Positions 34,407-42,968 of a stretch of 50,500 nt of DNA are shown here, piece by piece (the stretch's first letter is position 1; each line of letters begins with the position of its first letter). The notes below the pieces were generated by a model. It had not been told where the DNA came from. It made no database searches and was given only the letters and a program-made list of their open reading frames with translations. Position numbers and translations under genes: made by a program. Origin of the DNA: Planktothrix sp. FACHB-1365 (GTDB lineage Bacteria > Cyanobacteriota > Cyanobacteriia > Cyanobacteriales > Microcoleaceae); NCBI RefSeq assembly GCF_014697575.1, contig NZ_JACJSC010000042.1:1-50500 (forward strand). The letters run 5' to 3'.

Positions 34407-35822
34407 TTAACGAATAATGAAAACTCGATTTTTAGCTCGGCTACAACTGACATAATAAAGTTGGTTACACGCTAAGACACTGTTGCGATATTCTCTTAAA
34501 AAGTCAAGTTTTTGGTTAGGAAGATGTTGAGCTAAATACAAAAACTGAGTCGCAACTTTTTTAGAGATGTCGTTGCTATCAATTCCGACTTCTCGGAAAG
34601 TAGAGCCTTGAGCGTTATGAACCGTTAAAGCCCAACAGTTTCGCAGATCTGCAAAAATTTCACAATGATTATACCAAGCTTTCCAAAGGCTAGGATTAGT
34701 TTTAGCGTTTCGTAATAATTTGATATTATCTTTGTGAAACTTTTGAGCATCGTCTTCATGAAGCAGATAGATTTGTCGCAGATCCTCGAAAGCATAAAAA
34801 CTGCCATTATTCTCGATTTTAACCTTCAGTTTCCAGGCTTTATAACCCGAATAGCGATCTTCTACGACTTCCATCACTTCTACTTCTGTTGAGGTAGGAA
34901 GAATAACGGTTTTTCCATCTGGAGCGATCACAGTAGCTTTACTAATAAGTCTTTCTCCCACCACAAATCTAGGTGCATTTTTTCCGTAGAGTTTTGCTCG
35001 AATTTTATGGTTCCAGTAAGCAACTCGTTTGTTAGTATAACAAAGAATTCGGAAGCAATCTGGATCTGAAGGAAAAGTTACAGAAAATTTCTTCAGTGCG
35101 TATTTGAGAAATCTTTCTTCTCGAACCATGAAAGCTCCATTTTTGCGCTCTAAGTCAAATTTGGAAAAGGGTTTGAAAACGGTTTTGCTTTTAACAGCAG
35201 TTCGACAAGCGGTTACAAATTCTAGGAGAGGACTATCTTTTCCTTGGCGAACAACTTCGGTTAAAACAACTTTATTTTCTACATTAAAAGATGGAGATCT
35301 TCGCTCATGATTATCCTCGTTAACTGGGGATAATTGAGCGGGATCTCCCATAACGATGAGTTGGCGATTTTTACCAATCAGTAAAGTATTCTGAATTCGG
35401 TGTTGAATAATATTCCACAATTCGGTTGTCACCATGCTGCATTCATCGAGAAAAATTGTATCGTATAAATGCAGTAATGAAGGTAAAACTTGTTTGAGGA
35501 TTTTATGTTGTCCTTGTTTAACAGGAGCTAATCCTAAGAGTTGATGAATGGTCATAAAATCTACTCCCCTAACTTTTTTTTCAGTTGCCATGCGTTGCAA
35601 AACTCCTACAGCTTTATTTGTAGGAGCGGTAAATGCAACTCGTTTTCCTGTATTGACAAGCTGTTGAGCAATTAAGTTAATAATCGTTGATTTTCCTGTG
35701 CCTGCATATCCAAATAATCCAAAAATTTGTTGAGGACTGTTGAGAAATTGCTCAATTTGTTTTAAGGCTTGATCTTGTTGAGAGGTTAATTGAAAAGAGG
35801 GTTGAACCCAATTTTGTGTCAT
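34407..35822 (-). CDS. SF1 helicase, Dda/RecD-like
   Basis: The 471-aa DNA helicase has Walker A GYAGTGKST (38-46), motif Ia APTNKAVGVL, Walker B TIFLDECSM (126-128 DEC), motif III VMGDPAQLSP and motifs V/VI near the C-terminus, LTVHNAQGSTF and YVSCSRAKNRVFI. This is the layout of phage T4 Dda and RecD2-type 5'-3' helicases without the RecD N-terminal domain. It fits a replication role with the neighbouring primase-helicase. A promoter region of ~127 bp separates them. Confidence 0.88.
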   Translation of the reverse strand: MTQNWVQPSFQLTSQQDQALKQIEQFLNSPQQIFGLFGYAGTGKSTIINLIAQQLVNTGKRVAFTAPTNKAVGVLQRMATEKKVRGVDFMTIHQLLGLAPVKQGQHKILKQVLPSLLHLYDTIFLDECSMVTTELWNIIQHRIQNTLLIGKNRQLIVMGDPAQLSPVNEDNHERRSPSFNVENKVVLTEVVRQGKDSPLLEFVTACRTAVKSKTVFKPFSKFDLERKNGAFMVREERFLKYALKKFSVTFPSDPDCFRILCYTNKRVAYWNHKIRAKLYGKNAPRFVVGERLISKATVIAPDGKTVILPTSTEVEVMEVVEDRYSGYKAWKLKVKIENNGSFYAFEDLRQIYLLHEDDAQKFHKDNIKLLRNAKTNPSLWKAWYNHCEIFADLRNCWALTVHNAQGSTFREVGIDSNDISKKVATQFLYLAQHLPNQKLDFLREYRNSVLACNQLYYVSCSRAKNRVFIIR

Positions 35823-35949
35823 AACGGTTAGGTTTTTGTTGACTACTAATTAGGTTCAGCGTTAGCTGTGAAAAATTTTATAGGTTATTCTGGTTTAGTC
35901 AATATTTACTCTAAGGCATCGGGGACTAAATATAGATCAGGTACTAAAA

Positions 35950-38900
35950 TCATGTGATGCCTTCGGTAGGTTCACTTTCCGCATTCGCCCTGCACTGCAA
36001 AAATCCTGGTGAATCGGAATTTTCTTCCAACAGTTTGTCGGAAATTCCGACATCGTTCCGACAAGTTTCCGACAGCCTTTCATCGTCTAAAATTCCTTGC
36101 TCATAAAGATCTGGAGAGCTTTCATCATCAGAATTCCGACAATTCCGACAATTTTGATCCGAAACGTGATCTACCCCCTGATCAAATAACCTTTCCCCTG
36201 AATCGGAAAGACTACTTTCGGCTACTGGAATAACTTTAGGAGTTTCCTCATCCCCCAGTTGGCTAGAGTTATTTTCAAGCTGGGTTGAAAAAAATGTTTT
36301 TGGGTCGGAATTGTCGGAATTTTTGACGAGTGACGGTTGGATTGAACTCCGATTCAGTTTTTCATTCACTTGAGGGGTGTCGGAATAGCCGTCGGAATGA
36401 TTCGGAATTCCGACATTTGCTTGAGAAATCGGAATTGCTCTAATTCGTAAGTCTTTGCCTTTCCCAGATAAAACTGCATATCCATTCTCAGTCAGGGCGG
36501 CAAAATCCTGTCGGATTTCCGCAAGGGTGGGTTTCGGTTTGCAACGCTTAAACACAGTATTTTGAACTTGTACCGCCGAGACTTCTATTCCTTTTCTTAA
36601 AGCATAGGCGTGAATTAAGGACAATCGGCCAGGGAGAGAATCGGATTGATGGTTATTTGTTTGAATAATACGGAACTGTCCGATACTAAACTTTGCCGCT
36701 AAAATAGCTCGTTCTAAAGTTTCGATACCCACCCGCAAAGGGTCAGATTTTTGCTCATATTTTAATTCCATGCAGTGCAACAGCAGTGCTAATCTCAAGG
36801 TTTGACTGAGCATTTTGCCCAAATAGGCAAATAATGCCGGATTCTCAAATTCTACCCCCTGTTGATTGCGCCGAACTTCCTCCCACCATCGCTGCCACCG
36901 TCGCCGTGCTTGGGGAGTAAAAGATAATAAAATTGGCAGTTGTTCCTCGTGAGAATCATCGGAAGAAGTTGAGAACAGATCCCCATCCTCTTGCATTGCA
37001 ACTGCTTCATCCCTGCCGATTAAAGATTCATTTTCCTTATTTCTACCTTTACAAAATTCTCGTAATCGCTGATGTAACACCCGCAGATGCTCATATAAAT
37101 CTTGTAGTTCTTGATTAATTGCAACGACTGAATCTGACCAAACCGCAAAGTTATCGGGACTGGCAGGAACCGCAATTAAAAAGCGACTAATTAGACCATC
37201 TCCATCATCAGGATCGCTAAACAAGGTTTTAATTTTGGAAAGTTGAGTTGCACCTGTTAAATTTAAACACAAATCTTTGAGTTCAAAAGAATCTTCTTCA
37301 TTGGAACGCTCAAATTCGAGATCTGATGGAGAATTCCAAGTTTGTAATAAAATTTGACGGGTATCTCCCCCTTTATCTTTATATTGATCTAATTTTAACA
37401 ATCGCACTAATTCATCAAAAACCCAAACACAGCCACTCCTCGAAGCTAATTCACTCAATCGCCTTAAAGCTCCTTCTGGAGTTCCAGCTTCAATTAACTT
37501 TTTGGGAGGGGGTGGTGGCATGGTGGCTTTAAATACCGTAGGATTGAGTTGACTATTTTTGAGTTCTTCCTTCTCTTCTGATGACTTTTGTTGCCATGCT
37601 TCTTCTAAATCCTGTAACTCGGTTTTGAGTTTTTTATATTCTGTTTTACTTTGCCTATAGCGATGTTTAATGGGATCAAAAATAGAGCGCATCGTCTGAC
37701 TTTTTCCACCTGATGCCAAGGCAATAACCATTGTCCAAAAAATAGGGTATTCTATCCAACTATCAGCTACCGTTGCACCTTGTTTACCAACAATGCCAAT
37801 ATGTCCGCCCATTTCACTACCACAAGCTGTTAAGAGATATTGATAAAGATAAGCCGGATCAAGTCGGTCAGAATCGGCTTTTGTTAATAAAGCTTGGGCG
37901 AGAGGAGCGGGTAAAATTTGGGTAATATCAAGTTTTTGTTGACGGTAATTGAGGAGTTTATTCAGTTCGCGGGCATCTTCTGTACGTCTTTCTTGATTAC
38001 CAATATAAGTTTCAATCTCAACGGCTAACTGTTTAACGCCCCTGAGCGGATAGCCTTTCGTTGATGAGAGTTCAACAAAAGCAGCACTTTGTTGAGGAGG
38101 GTTATTGTCACTTGTTAAAATAGTCGTAACTTGATCATATAAAGACGGGGTGTTATTTAAAGTGCGATCGCCTGAATGATTAGAAAGATCGGACATACTA
38201 TTATTGTTGTTATGCCCATTTTTAGTACGGATTATTTGAGGTGAATTTAGATGAAAAGTATGACTCCCATTAAACAGCGATTGCCCTCGAAATGGTGAAC
38301 TCCAGCCATCTTGTTTTGCCATCAATGCTAGAGTCCCAATTCCTACTCCACTTTTGTTAAAAGATTTCCATTTCTTATCGCATTCTCCAGGTTTATATTT
38401 AGAAGATTGGCGACTCCAACTTTCCCACTCATGGAGTAAAGACTCATCAATGGATTTAAGTATCATACCAACGCTACACCAGTCCTCGTAATGATCAGCC
38501 CGACTTGGGGATAACGCGGCTAGATAAGACAAAGCCCAATCTGCATCAGTCCATTGCAGTTGAGAGTTGTTTGAAGTTGAGGAATAATAGATGTTAACTT
38601 CATTGTGAAGGGGATATGGCTTTGCTGCGGTAGCAGGTTCTGTCTCCTCTTGAAGCATTGCTTCTATGAGCCACAAAGGAGCGATGGCAATTGCAATTTC
38701 ATCAGGAGCGCAACCGCTCACCCAAACATACTCTCCCGTTGTGGGGTGAACACTCGGAGGTAAAACAGATTGCAAACCAACCCAGCGCAATTCAAGCTGT
38801 TCGTCTTTGCCATCATCCCCTCTAACGACCGTCGGAAATTTGCGAGTTCGCAGTGATTGAGCATACTGTTGCGGGACTAAAAATAAGTATTGACAACGCC

Positions 38901-39297
38901 CAGGGCGACCCGAAGTAAACGCAACCGTTGCGGGTAAAGATTCTCCGCCAGAGAGTTCGAGAATTTTTGCTCTGGCACTGGCGCCATCTTGGTCGAGAGC
39001 CATTAAATAATAAGTGTTTCCTGCCAGTTCAACAGGTGTCCCTGTAATCAGCCCATAACCTTTGGGATAACATTGGTACTGAGTGCCATCGGCTTTATCC
39101 ACCTTCCAGCCCTGAATAATGGCTGTTTTCATTTGATCAGGGGTTAAGGGATTTTGCTGCCAACCGATGCCTTGGGGAACTTTTTTCCCATCGAGTAAAC
39201 ACAATGACCAATTGGGGGGAATGCGGGATAGCCCTTGATGAAGACGGGCTTTGAGGTCATTTTGGAAATGGGAATTACTCATGATGCGCCCCTTCAA
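35950..39297 (-). CDS. Plasmid-type primase-helicase replication protein (PrimPol plus DUF3987)
   Basis: The 1115-aa multidomain protein has an N-terminal bifunctional primase-polymerase-like domain (about 15-220; ALDQDGASARAKI, TSGRPGRCQYLF, ELRWVGLQSVLPPSVHP). A PriCT-like segment follows (245-330; WCSVGMILKSIDESLLHEW), then a DUF3987 helicase-like domain with the loop ASGGKSQTMR near 525 and VFDELVRLLK. The last ~200 residues are Ser/Asp/Asn-rich and disordered. It is the best candidate for the replication initiator. The segment encoding the tail is dense in TCGGAAT repeats. Start ATG 39283 (MSNSHF) is as plausible as 39297. Confidence 0.85.
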   Translation of the reverse strand: MKGRIMSNSHFQNDLKARLHQGLSRIPPNWSLCLLDGKKVPQGIGWQQNPLTPDQMKTAIIQGWKVDKADGTQYQCYPKGYGLITGTPVELAGNTYYLMALDQDGASARAKILELSGGESLPATVAFTSGRPGRCQYLFLVPQQYAQSLRTRKFPTVVRGDDGKDEQLELRWVGLQSVLPPSVHPTTGEYVWVSGCAPDEIAIAIAPLWLIEAMLQEETEPATAAKPYPLHNEVNIYYSSTSNNSQLQWTDADWALSYLAALSPSRADHYEDWCSVGMILKSIDESLLHEWESWSRQSSKYKPGECDKKWKSFNKSGVGIGTLALMAKQDGWSSPFRGQSLFNGSHTFHLNSPQIIRTKNGHNNNNSMSDLSNHSGDRTLNNTPSLYDQVTTILTSDNNPPQQSAAFVELSSTKGYPLRGVKQLAVEIETYIGNQERRTEDARELNKLLNYRQQKLDITQILPAPLAQALLTKADSDRLDPAYLYQYLLTACGSEMGGHIGIVGKQGATVADSWIEYPIFWTMVIALASGGKSQTMRSIFDPIKHRYRQSKTEYKKLKTELQDLEEAWQQKSSEEKEELKNSQLNPTVFKATMPPPPPKKLIEAGTPEGALRRLSELASRSGCVWVFDELVRLLKLDQYKDKGGDTRQILLQTWNSPSDLEFERSNEEDSFELKDLCLNLTGATQLSKIKTLFSDPDDGDGLISRFLIAVPASPDNFAVWSDSVVAINQELQDLYEHLRVLHQRLREFCKGRNKENESLIGRDEAVAMQEDGDLFSTSSDDSHEEQLPILLSFTPQARRRWQRWWEEVRRNQQGVEFENPALFAYLGKMLSQTLRLALLLHCMELKYEQKSDPLRVGIETLERAILAAKFSIGQFRIIQTNNHQSDSLPGRLSLIHAYALRKGIEVSAVQVQNTVFKRCKPKPTLAEIRQDFAALTENGYAVLSGKGKDLRIRAIPISQANVGIPNHSDGYSDTPQVNEKLNRSSIQPSLVKNSDNSDPKTFFSTQLENNSSQLGDEETPKVIPVAESSLSDSGERLFDQGVDHVSDQNCRNCRNSDDESSPDLYEQGILDDERLSETCRNDVGISDKLLEENSDSPGFLQCRANAESEPTEGIT
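36014..36435. repeat. Iteron-like cluster of TCGGAAT/ATTCCGA repeats in the primase gene
   Basis: At least a dozen copies of TCGGAAT or its complement (some as TTCCGAC without the flanking base) lie in both orientations in 420 bp. Examples are 36014-36020, the palindrome GTCGGAAATTCCGAC (36037-36051), tandem ATTCCGACA near 36133-36150, tandem GTCGGAATT (36304-36312 and 36313-36321), 36379-36386, 36391-36398 and the palindrome TCGGAATTCCGA (36402-36413). Iterons inside or beside a rep gene are typical of plasmid origins; a spreading short repeat is the alternative. Confidence 0.6.
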
Positions 39298-40005
39298 TAT
39301 TCAAATTTAAGTTTTCACAACAAATAACAGCACTTTTTCTTTGTTTCGTTTGGATACAGATGTCAGTCACGTTTGCTCCCACAGTAAAAGGGTTTTTTAA
39401 GGAGCCAAAGTTTCCAGCTAAAATATCCCAGATGGATAACATCTTGGGATGTACCTATTGCATCAGAGCTTCTGATTCTGTATGATGAAGCTACTGCTGA
39501 TTGCCCAAACATTGGCATGGCAATAGTTTCTATTGCTGAAAAAGATTGGCATAGGTTTACTGCTCATTGCCTGGACATTGGCATGAGAGCAAGGACTACA
39601 GGCATCGGTGATGACTGTAAAAATGCCCTAATTGTTGAATGGATAAAAAGCAACAGTAAAGGAAAAACTTAGAATGGGGATTCTTAAGTTGTTTTTCTGA
39701 TTAACTGTTGGCTTTAAATTTGATCCAAGCCTCACTGATAATTTTATTCAAAGTCTCAGTGAGGCAAAATTCTCTAAATAAGTAGAAGGCTAAAGCAGCT
39801 TATTTGAACTGGGTTCAGCGTTACTGATTAGAAAATTCTTCACTTACTAATCATATAATTGATAAAAGTTTTTATCAAGTTAAGAATTGTTACGGCTCAG
39901 GTCAATAGATTTACCGAAAATTTTGGGTTTAAAGCCCCGTCGTTCCACGACGGATTTTTATTCCAAATTAGTGTGTATAATTAAAAAAGAGATTTAGAAA
40001 CAGAA
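39298..40005. other. 708-bp region upstream of the primase gene with stacked inverted repeats
   Basis: It holds the minus-strand promoter of the primase, a small plus-strand ORF (39517-39672) and an AT-rich part with inverted repeats. TGATTAG (39825-39831) faces CTAATCA (39847-39853), and TTGATAAAA (39859-39867) faces TTTTATCAA (39870-39878). The left end of the TnpB element follows. Position and structure would suit an origin or control region; this is inference. Confidence 0.4.
39517..39672 (+). CDS. Possible small protein, 51 aa
   Basis: ATG 39517 opens MAIVSIAEKDWHRF, then HCLDIGMRARTTG and DDCKNALIVEWIKS, ending at TAG 39672. The same frame stays open far upstream (DEATADCPNIGM), so the gene may be longer or 5'-degraded. 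DCPNIGM and HCLDIGM look like a short internal repeat. No good ribosome site is seen and the family is unknown. Confidence 0.35.
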   Translation: MAIVSIAEKDWHRFTAHCLDIGMRARTTGIGDDCKNALIVEWIKSNSKGKT

Positions 40006-41229
40006 ATGAAAGCCAGATATCGATTCAGATGCTATCCAACACCCTCCCAGAAATTGGCATTAGCCAAGTTATTTGGGTGTGTGCGGGTAGTGTGGAATGA
40101 TGCTCTGGCTTTCTGTGTTTCTGAATACAAAGGAGGTAAGAAGAAACCCAAGAATTCTGAACTGCAAAAACAATTCATCACTCAAGCCAAGAAGCTAGAA
40201 GAACGGGAGTGGTTATCGGAAGTTTCCTCTGTCCCACTGCAACAATCTCTCAATGATTTAGAGCAAGCCTACTCAAACTTTTTCGCATCCTGTAAAGGAA
40301 ATCGGAAAGGTCAGCGAGTTAAACCACCCAAGTTTAAGAAGCGAAAATCCAAACAATCCGCTCGATTCGTCAAGACTGGATTTTCAATCAAAGGCAAGAA
40401 AGTTTATCTTGCCAAAGTGGGAAATTTAGAGGTTGTTTGGTCAAGAGAACTCCCATCTGAAGCCAGTTCAGTCACCCTTATTAAAGACAGTGCTGACCGT
40501 TATTTTCTGAGCTTTGTTGTAGAAATCAAACTCCAAATCCTACCGGAATCTGAAAACTCAGTCGGGATTGATTTAGGGATTAAAACTTTTGCGACATTAA
40601 GTAACGGTCAAAAAATAGAAGCTTCCAAACCCTTGAAGAAAAGGATTCAGAAGCTTCGTAAATTTGCCAAACAGTTATCTCGAAAAACCAAAGGGTCAAA
40701 ACGTCGTGAGAAAGCGAGAAAGCGGTTAGCTAAACTTCACGCTAAATTATCAGACACCCGAACGGATTTCCTGCACAAGTTGTCAACTCAGATCATTCGT
40801 GAAAACCAAGCGATTGTCTTAGAAGATCTAAATGTGTCAGGACTGGTTAAAAACCGGAAATTATCAAGAGCAATTTCAGATTTAGGGTGGAGAACATTCA
40901 GAACGTTCCTTGAATCTAAATCAGAAAAGTATGGGAGAGATTTCCGAGTTATCAATCGATGGGAGCCGACTTCACAACAATGCTCTTGTTGTGGATTTAA
41001 AATTGGAAAATTAGACCTTTCAATTCGAGAATGGATTTGTTTGAACTGCGGTGAATCTCATGATAGAGATGTTAATGCCGCAAATAATATATTAGTCGCT
41101 GGAGGACTTCCAGAGACTTTAAACGGACGTGGAGACAAGCAGAAGACCACCAATACTGGTGGCAGCAGTCAGCGAGGCGTCAACCCGCCAGAATTTCAAC
41201 AATTATCAATATTTGATTTGTTGAAATAG
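40006..41229 (+). CDS. tnpB: TnpB RNA-guided nuclease
   Basis: The 407-aa protein has an N-terminal wedge/REC region (MKARYRFRCYPTPSQ, CVRVVWNDAL), then the RuvC nuclease: D189 in GIDLGIKTF, E273 in IVLEDLNVSGL and D355 in DRDVNAANNIL. A zinc finger lies between (C326/C329 and C345/C348). All catalytic residues are intact. TnpB proteins cut DNA using an omega RNA from the element's right end, as established for IS200/IS605 members, and are ancestors of Cas12. The C-terminal TNTGGSSQRGVN is variable. Confidence 0.93.
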   Translation: MKARYRFRCYPTPSQKLALAKLFGCVRVVWNDALAFCVSEYKGGKKKPKNSELQKQFITQAKKLEEREWLSEVSSVPLQQSLNDLEQAYSNFFASCKGNRKGQRVKPPKFKKRKSKQSARFVKTGFSIKGKKVYLAKVGNLEVVWSRELPSEASSVTLIKDSADRYFLSFVVEIKLQILPESENSVGIDLGIKTFATLSNGQKIEASKPLKKRIQKLRKFAKQLSRKTKGSKRREKARKRLAKLHAKLSDTRTDFLHKLSTQIIRENQAIVLEDLNVSGLVKNRKLSRAISDLGWRTFRTFLESKSEKYGRDFRVINRWEPTSQQCSCCGFKIGKLDLSIREWICLNCGESHDRDVNAANNILVAGGLPETLNGRGDKQKTTNTGGSSQRGVNPPEFQQLSIFDLLK

Positions 41230-41257
41230 ATGGAATCCCCGTGCGTTCACGCCGGGG
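41100..41257 (+). ncRNA. Candidate omega RNA (reRNA) overlapping the TnpB 3' end
   Basis: In characterised TnpB elements the guide RNA overlaps the end of the gene and ends at the right-end hairpin. Here that hairpin is at 41237-41257, so the guide would be the ~16-20 bases beyond it, from about 41258 (CGGATGTCAATTC). The 5' boundary is only a guess. Confidence 0.35.
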
Positions 41258-41275
41258 CGGATGTCAATTCTGCTG

Positions 41276-41310
41276 GCACATTCCCTTATAAGTGGGGAAT
41301 GTGCTATAAT
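41276..41310 (+). promoter_or_regulatory. Inverted repeat adjoining a TATAAT box, possible operator and promoter
   Basis: GCACATTCCC (41276-41285) and GGGAATGTGC (41295-41304) are perfect 10-bp complements with a 9-base spacer and are followed at once by TATAAT (41305-41310). The regulator gene begins 110 bp downstream. A terminator is less likely because no T-run follows. Confidence 0.5.
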
Positions 41311-41420
41311 GGAAAATATGTCAACCTATCCGATAGTCGATATAAGGCTGTAAAGCGCATTAACGTTGCTTGATTGCTTCATTCAATCGGTTGTTAACTT
41401 TTGGTTGCCTGGGAACTGGA

Positions 41421-41744
41421 ATGTCAGCAAAACTAGAAGAAAACCTAGCATTAGATATCCGAATCCACAAACGCATTGGTCAGTTGATAGAGGCGTTAGT
41501 GGAAGATGAGCGTGTGGGTAGTTCGAGAGAGTTAGGAAGACTCACCGGAGTTTCTTTCAATACGCTAGTTAACTGGTGTGAAGGAAAATCTGACCCCAGA
41601 TTGCAAAAGCTCATGCAGTTTGCTTATGCGATTGGTTGGTCAATGACAGAACTCATGCAGTATGCGGAAGGGGATGAAGATCCCTATGAAGCGATCGCGC
41701 GTAAAAAAAAAGTCCAACACCAACAGTACCAGAAAGCATCTTAA
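41421..41744 (+). CDS. Helix-turn-helix protein, N-terminal part of a possible frameshift fusion
   Basis: From the ATG at 41421 it has 107 residues. The centre fits an XRE-like HTH: SSRELGRLTGVSFNTLVNWCEGKSDPRLQKLMQFAYAIGW (read in two parts), then MTELMQYAEG. It ends shortly after an A9 tract encoding RKKK. A -1 slip there would lead into the long frame 41711-42178. Short proteins with this HTH are usually DNA-binding regulators, and an inverted repeat beside TATAAT lies just upstream. Confidence 0.7.
   Translation: MSAKLEENLALDIRIHKRIGQLIEALVEDERVGSSRELGRLTGVSFNTLVNWCEGKSDPRLQKLMQFAYAIGWSMTELMQYAEGDEDPYEAIARKKKVQHQQYQKAS
41703..41711 (+). other. A9 slippery tract joining two reading frames
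   Basis: In frame 0 the codons are CGT AAA AAA AAA GTC. A -1 shift reads AAA AAA AAA AGT CCA and enters a frame that is open up to 42176. Slippage, a natural frameshift mutation or a homopolymer sequencing error are all possible. Confidence 0.5.
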
Positions 41745-42178
41745 CGACAGAAACTGAGAACGATCAACTGCTGGAATATTTAACAACAACATTCACTCCA
41801 GAACAGATTCAAAAACGTGAATTATTTTTACAATACAATCAACCTGATTTATTACCCCATCTTAGCTCTCGCAAGAAGCTTTTTGTCTTATTGATAGACA
41901 GTATGGCAATTCAGAATATTTCAGAAGTTGAAGTTTTGCAGAAAACAACGATTCCCAAAAAATTGTGGGAAAAAATCCGACATTTAGACATGAATTTTAA
42001 TTTTTCTCGCTCCAACTTAGAACAGCTTGCTTCTTATCTTTTTCAAGTAGAAACTTGGGAAGAATTAAGACCTGTTTTTAAATTACCTTATAGCTCTTAC
42101 CAAAACAACATAAGCCAACTCATTGAAGATTTACAATTTAACTCTTCAACACAACAGAACTTACCAGGTGTTGCTTAA
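41711..42178 (+). CDS. Downstream part of the HTH protein, read after a -1 shift
   Basis: The frame runs from the A9 tract for 155 codons (SPTPTVPES, EYLTTTFTPEQIQKREL, QPDLLPHLSSRKKLF, then EVLQKTTIPKKLWEKIRHL and ETWEELRPVF). It has no ATG, GTG or TTG until 41891, and ATG only at 41903, yet the earlier codons read as good protein. A 252-residue fusion with the HTH is therefore likely. If read alone, the product from 41903 has 91 residues. The family is not recognised. Confidence 0.55.
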   Translation, partial: SPTPTVPESILTTETENDQLLEYLTTTFTPEQIQKRELFLQYNQPDLLPHLSSRKKLFVLLIDSMAIQNISEVEVLQKTTIPKKLWEKIRHLDMNFNFSRSNLEQLASYLFQVETWEELRPVFKLPYSSYQNNISQLIEDLQFNSSTQQNLPGVA

Positions 42179-42230
42179 TTAGTTTTGAGAACTTTAAGGT
42201 ACGATATTCTTCCCTATAGCTCTATCAAAT

Positions 42231-42938
42231 TTATAGCTTCTCAAGCCCCAATTTTCCCAAGGAAATAAGAATCGGCATAGACAGTTGAGTTTTGGCTGAT
42301 GCTTCAGGAATTCCCATGCCATTTCTGACCAACGTTAGAAACTCTCGAACTTTGAAAACAACCGGATCTGTGGCAGGGGTATAACCTTTTTGAATAGCAA
42401 TCTTTAAACCTTGTTCAATATCTTGGAGTGTAGCAACACGCTGATGATCTACAAACACTGTCGATTCCTGCCCTAGTGTACCCGTAGTCATCGCAATTCC
42501 ATTACTGGTTGGCTGTCCTGAATGGGGAATAATATTAAACAAATAGAGACGTTCAATCCCTTGACTAGAGCGAGTTTTAATGACAAGATTAGTAATAGAA
42601 GTAGTAGTTGCCCCTGGAAAATTTAAGGGTTGAATGGGTTGAACTAATACCATCCGAGCTTGATTACTTTTTAATTCTATATCAGTATTAAAAACCGCTT
42701 TAGAAGGGTCAGCTAATCGAATATAAGTAACAATTTCATCGGTTTGGCTAAAGTCAATCACGCTAAAGCGACCTGGCCAGACGGGGAGATTCGTGGTTGT
42801 ACGAGTTGCCGTATCCCGATTCATCGGTTGTAAAGCTGGATTTTGAGCAGAACTGTGGGAAGATAAACTGGTGATCAGAATTATTGAGAGAACAGGAGAA
42901 AGTACAATTAGACCCATCTTTTGAAGAAGTTTTTTCAT
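42231..42938 (-). CDS. Secreted VirB9/TraK-like conjugation protein
   Basis: The 235-aa protein has a clear signal peptide (LLQKMGLIVLSPVLSIILITSLSSHSSAQ). A beta-rich mature part follows (VWPGRFSVIDFSQTDEIVTYIRLADPSKAVF; ARMVLVQPIQPLNFPGATTTSITNLVIKTR), resembling the N-terminal domain of VirB9/TraK outer-membrane core proteins. It follows the VirB10-like gene by 30 bp at the end of the transfer operon. The match is by pattern and position and is moderate. Confidence 0.65.
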   Translation of the reverse strand: MKKLLQKMGLIVLSPVLSIILITSLSSHSSAQNPALQPMNRDTATRTTTNLPVWPGRFSVIDFSQTDEIVTYIRLADPSKAVFNTDIELKSNQARMVLVQPIQPLNFPGATTTSITNLVIKTRSSQGIERLYLFNIIPHSGQPTSNGIAMTTGTLGQESTVFVDHQRVATLQDIEQGLKIAIQKGYTPATDPVVFKVREFLTLVRNGMGIPEASAKTQLSMPILISLGKLGLEKL

Positions 42939-42968
42939 GATGCAATAACCTCGAATTAAATTCAGTAA

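Larger units (their letters stand above)
39935..41257 (+). mobile_element. Solo TnpB (IS1341-type, IS200/IS605 superfamily) element
   Basis: The TnpB gene is bracketed by hairpins typical of this superfamily: left CCGTCGT-TCC-ACGACGG (39937-39953) and right CCCCGTG...CACGCCGGGG (41237-41257). There is no TnpA gene in the element, so movement would need a transposase elsewhere. Exact ends are uncertain. Confidence 0.65.
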
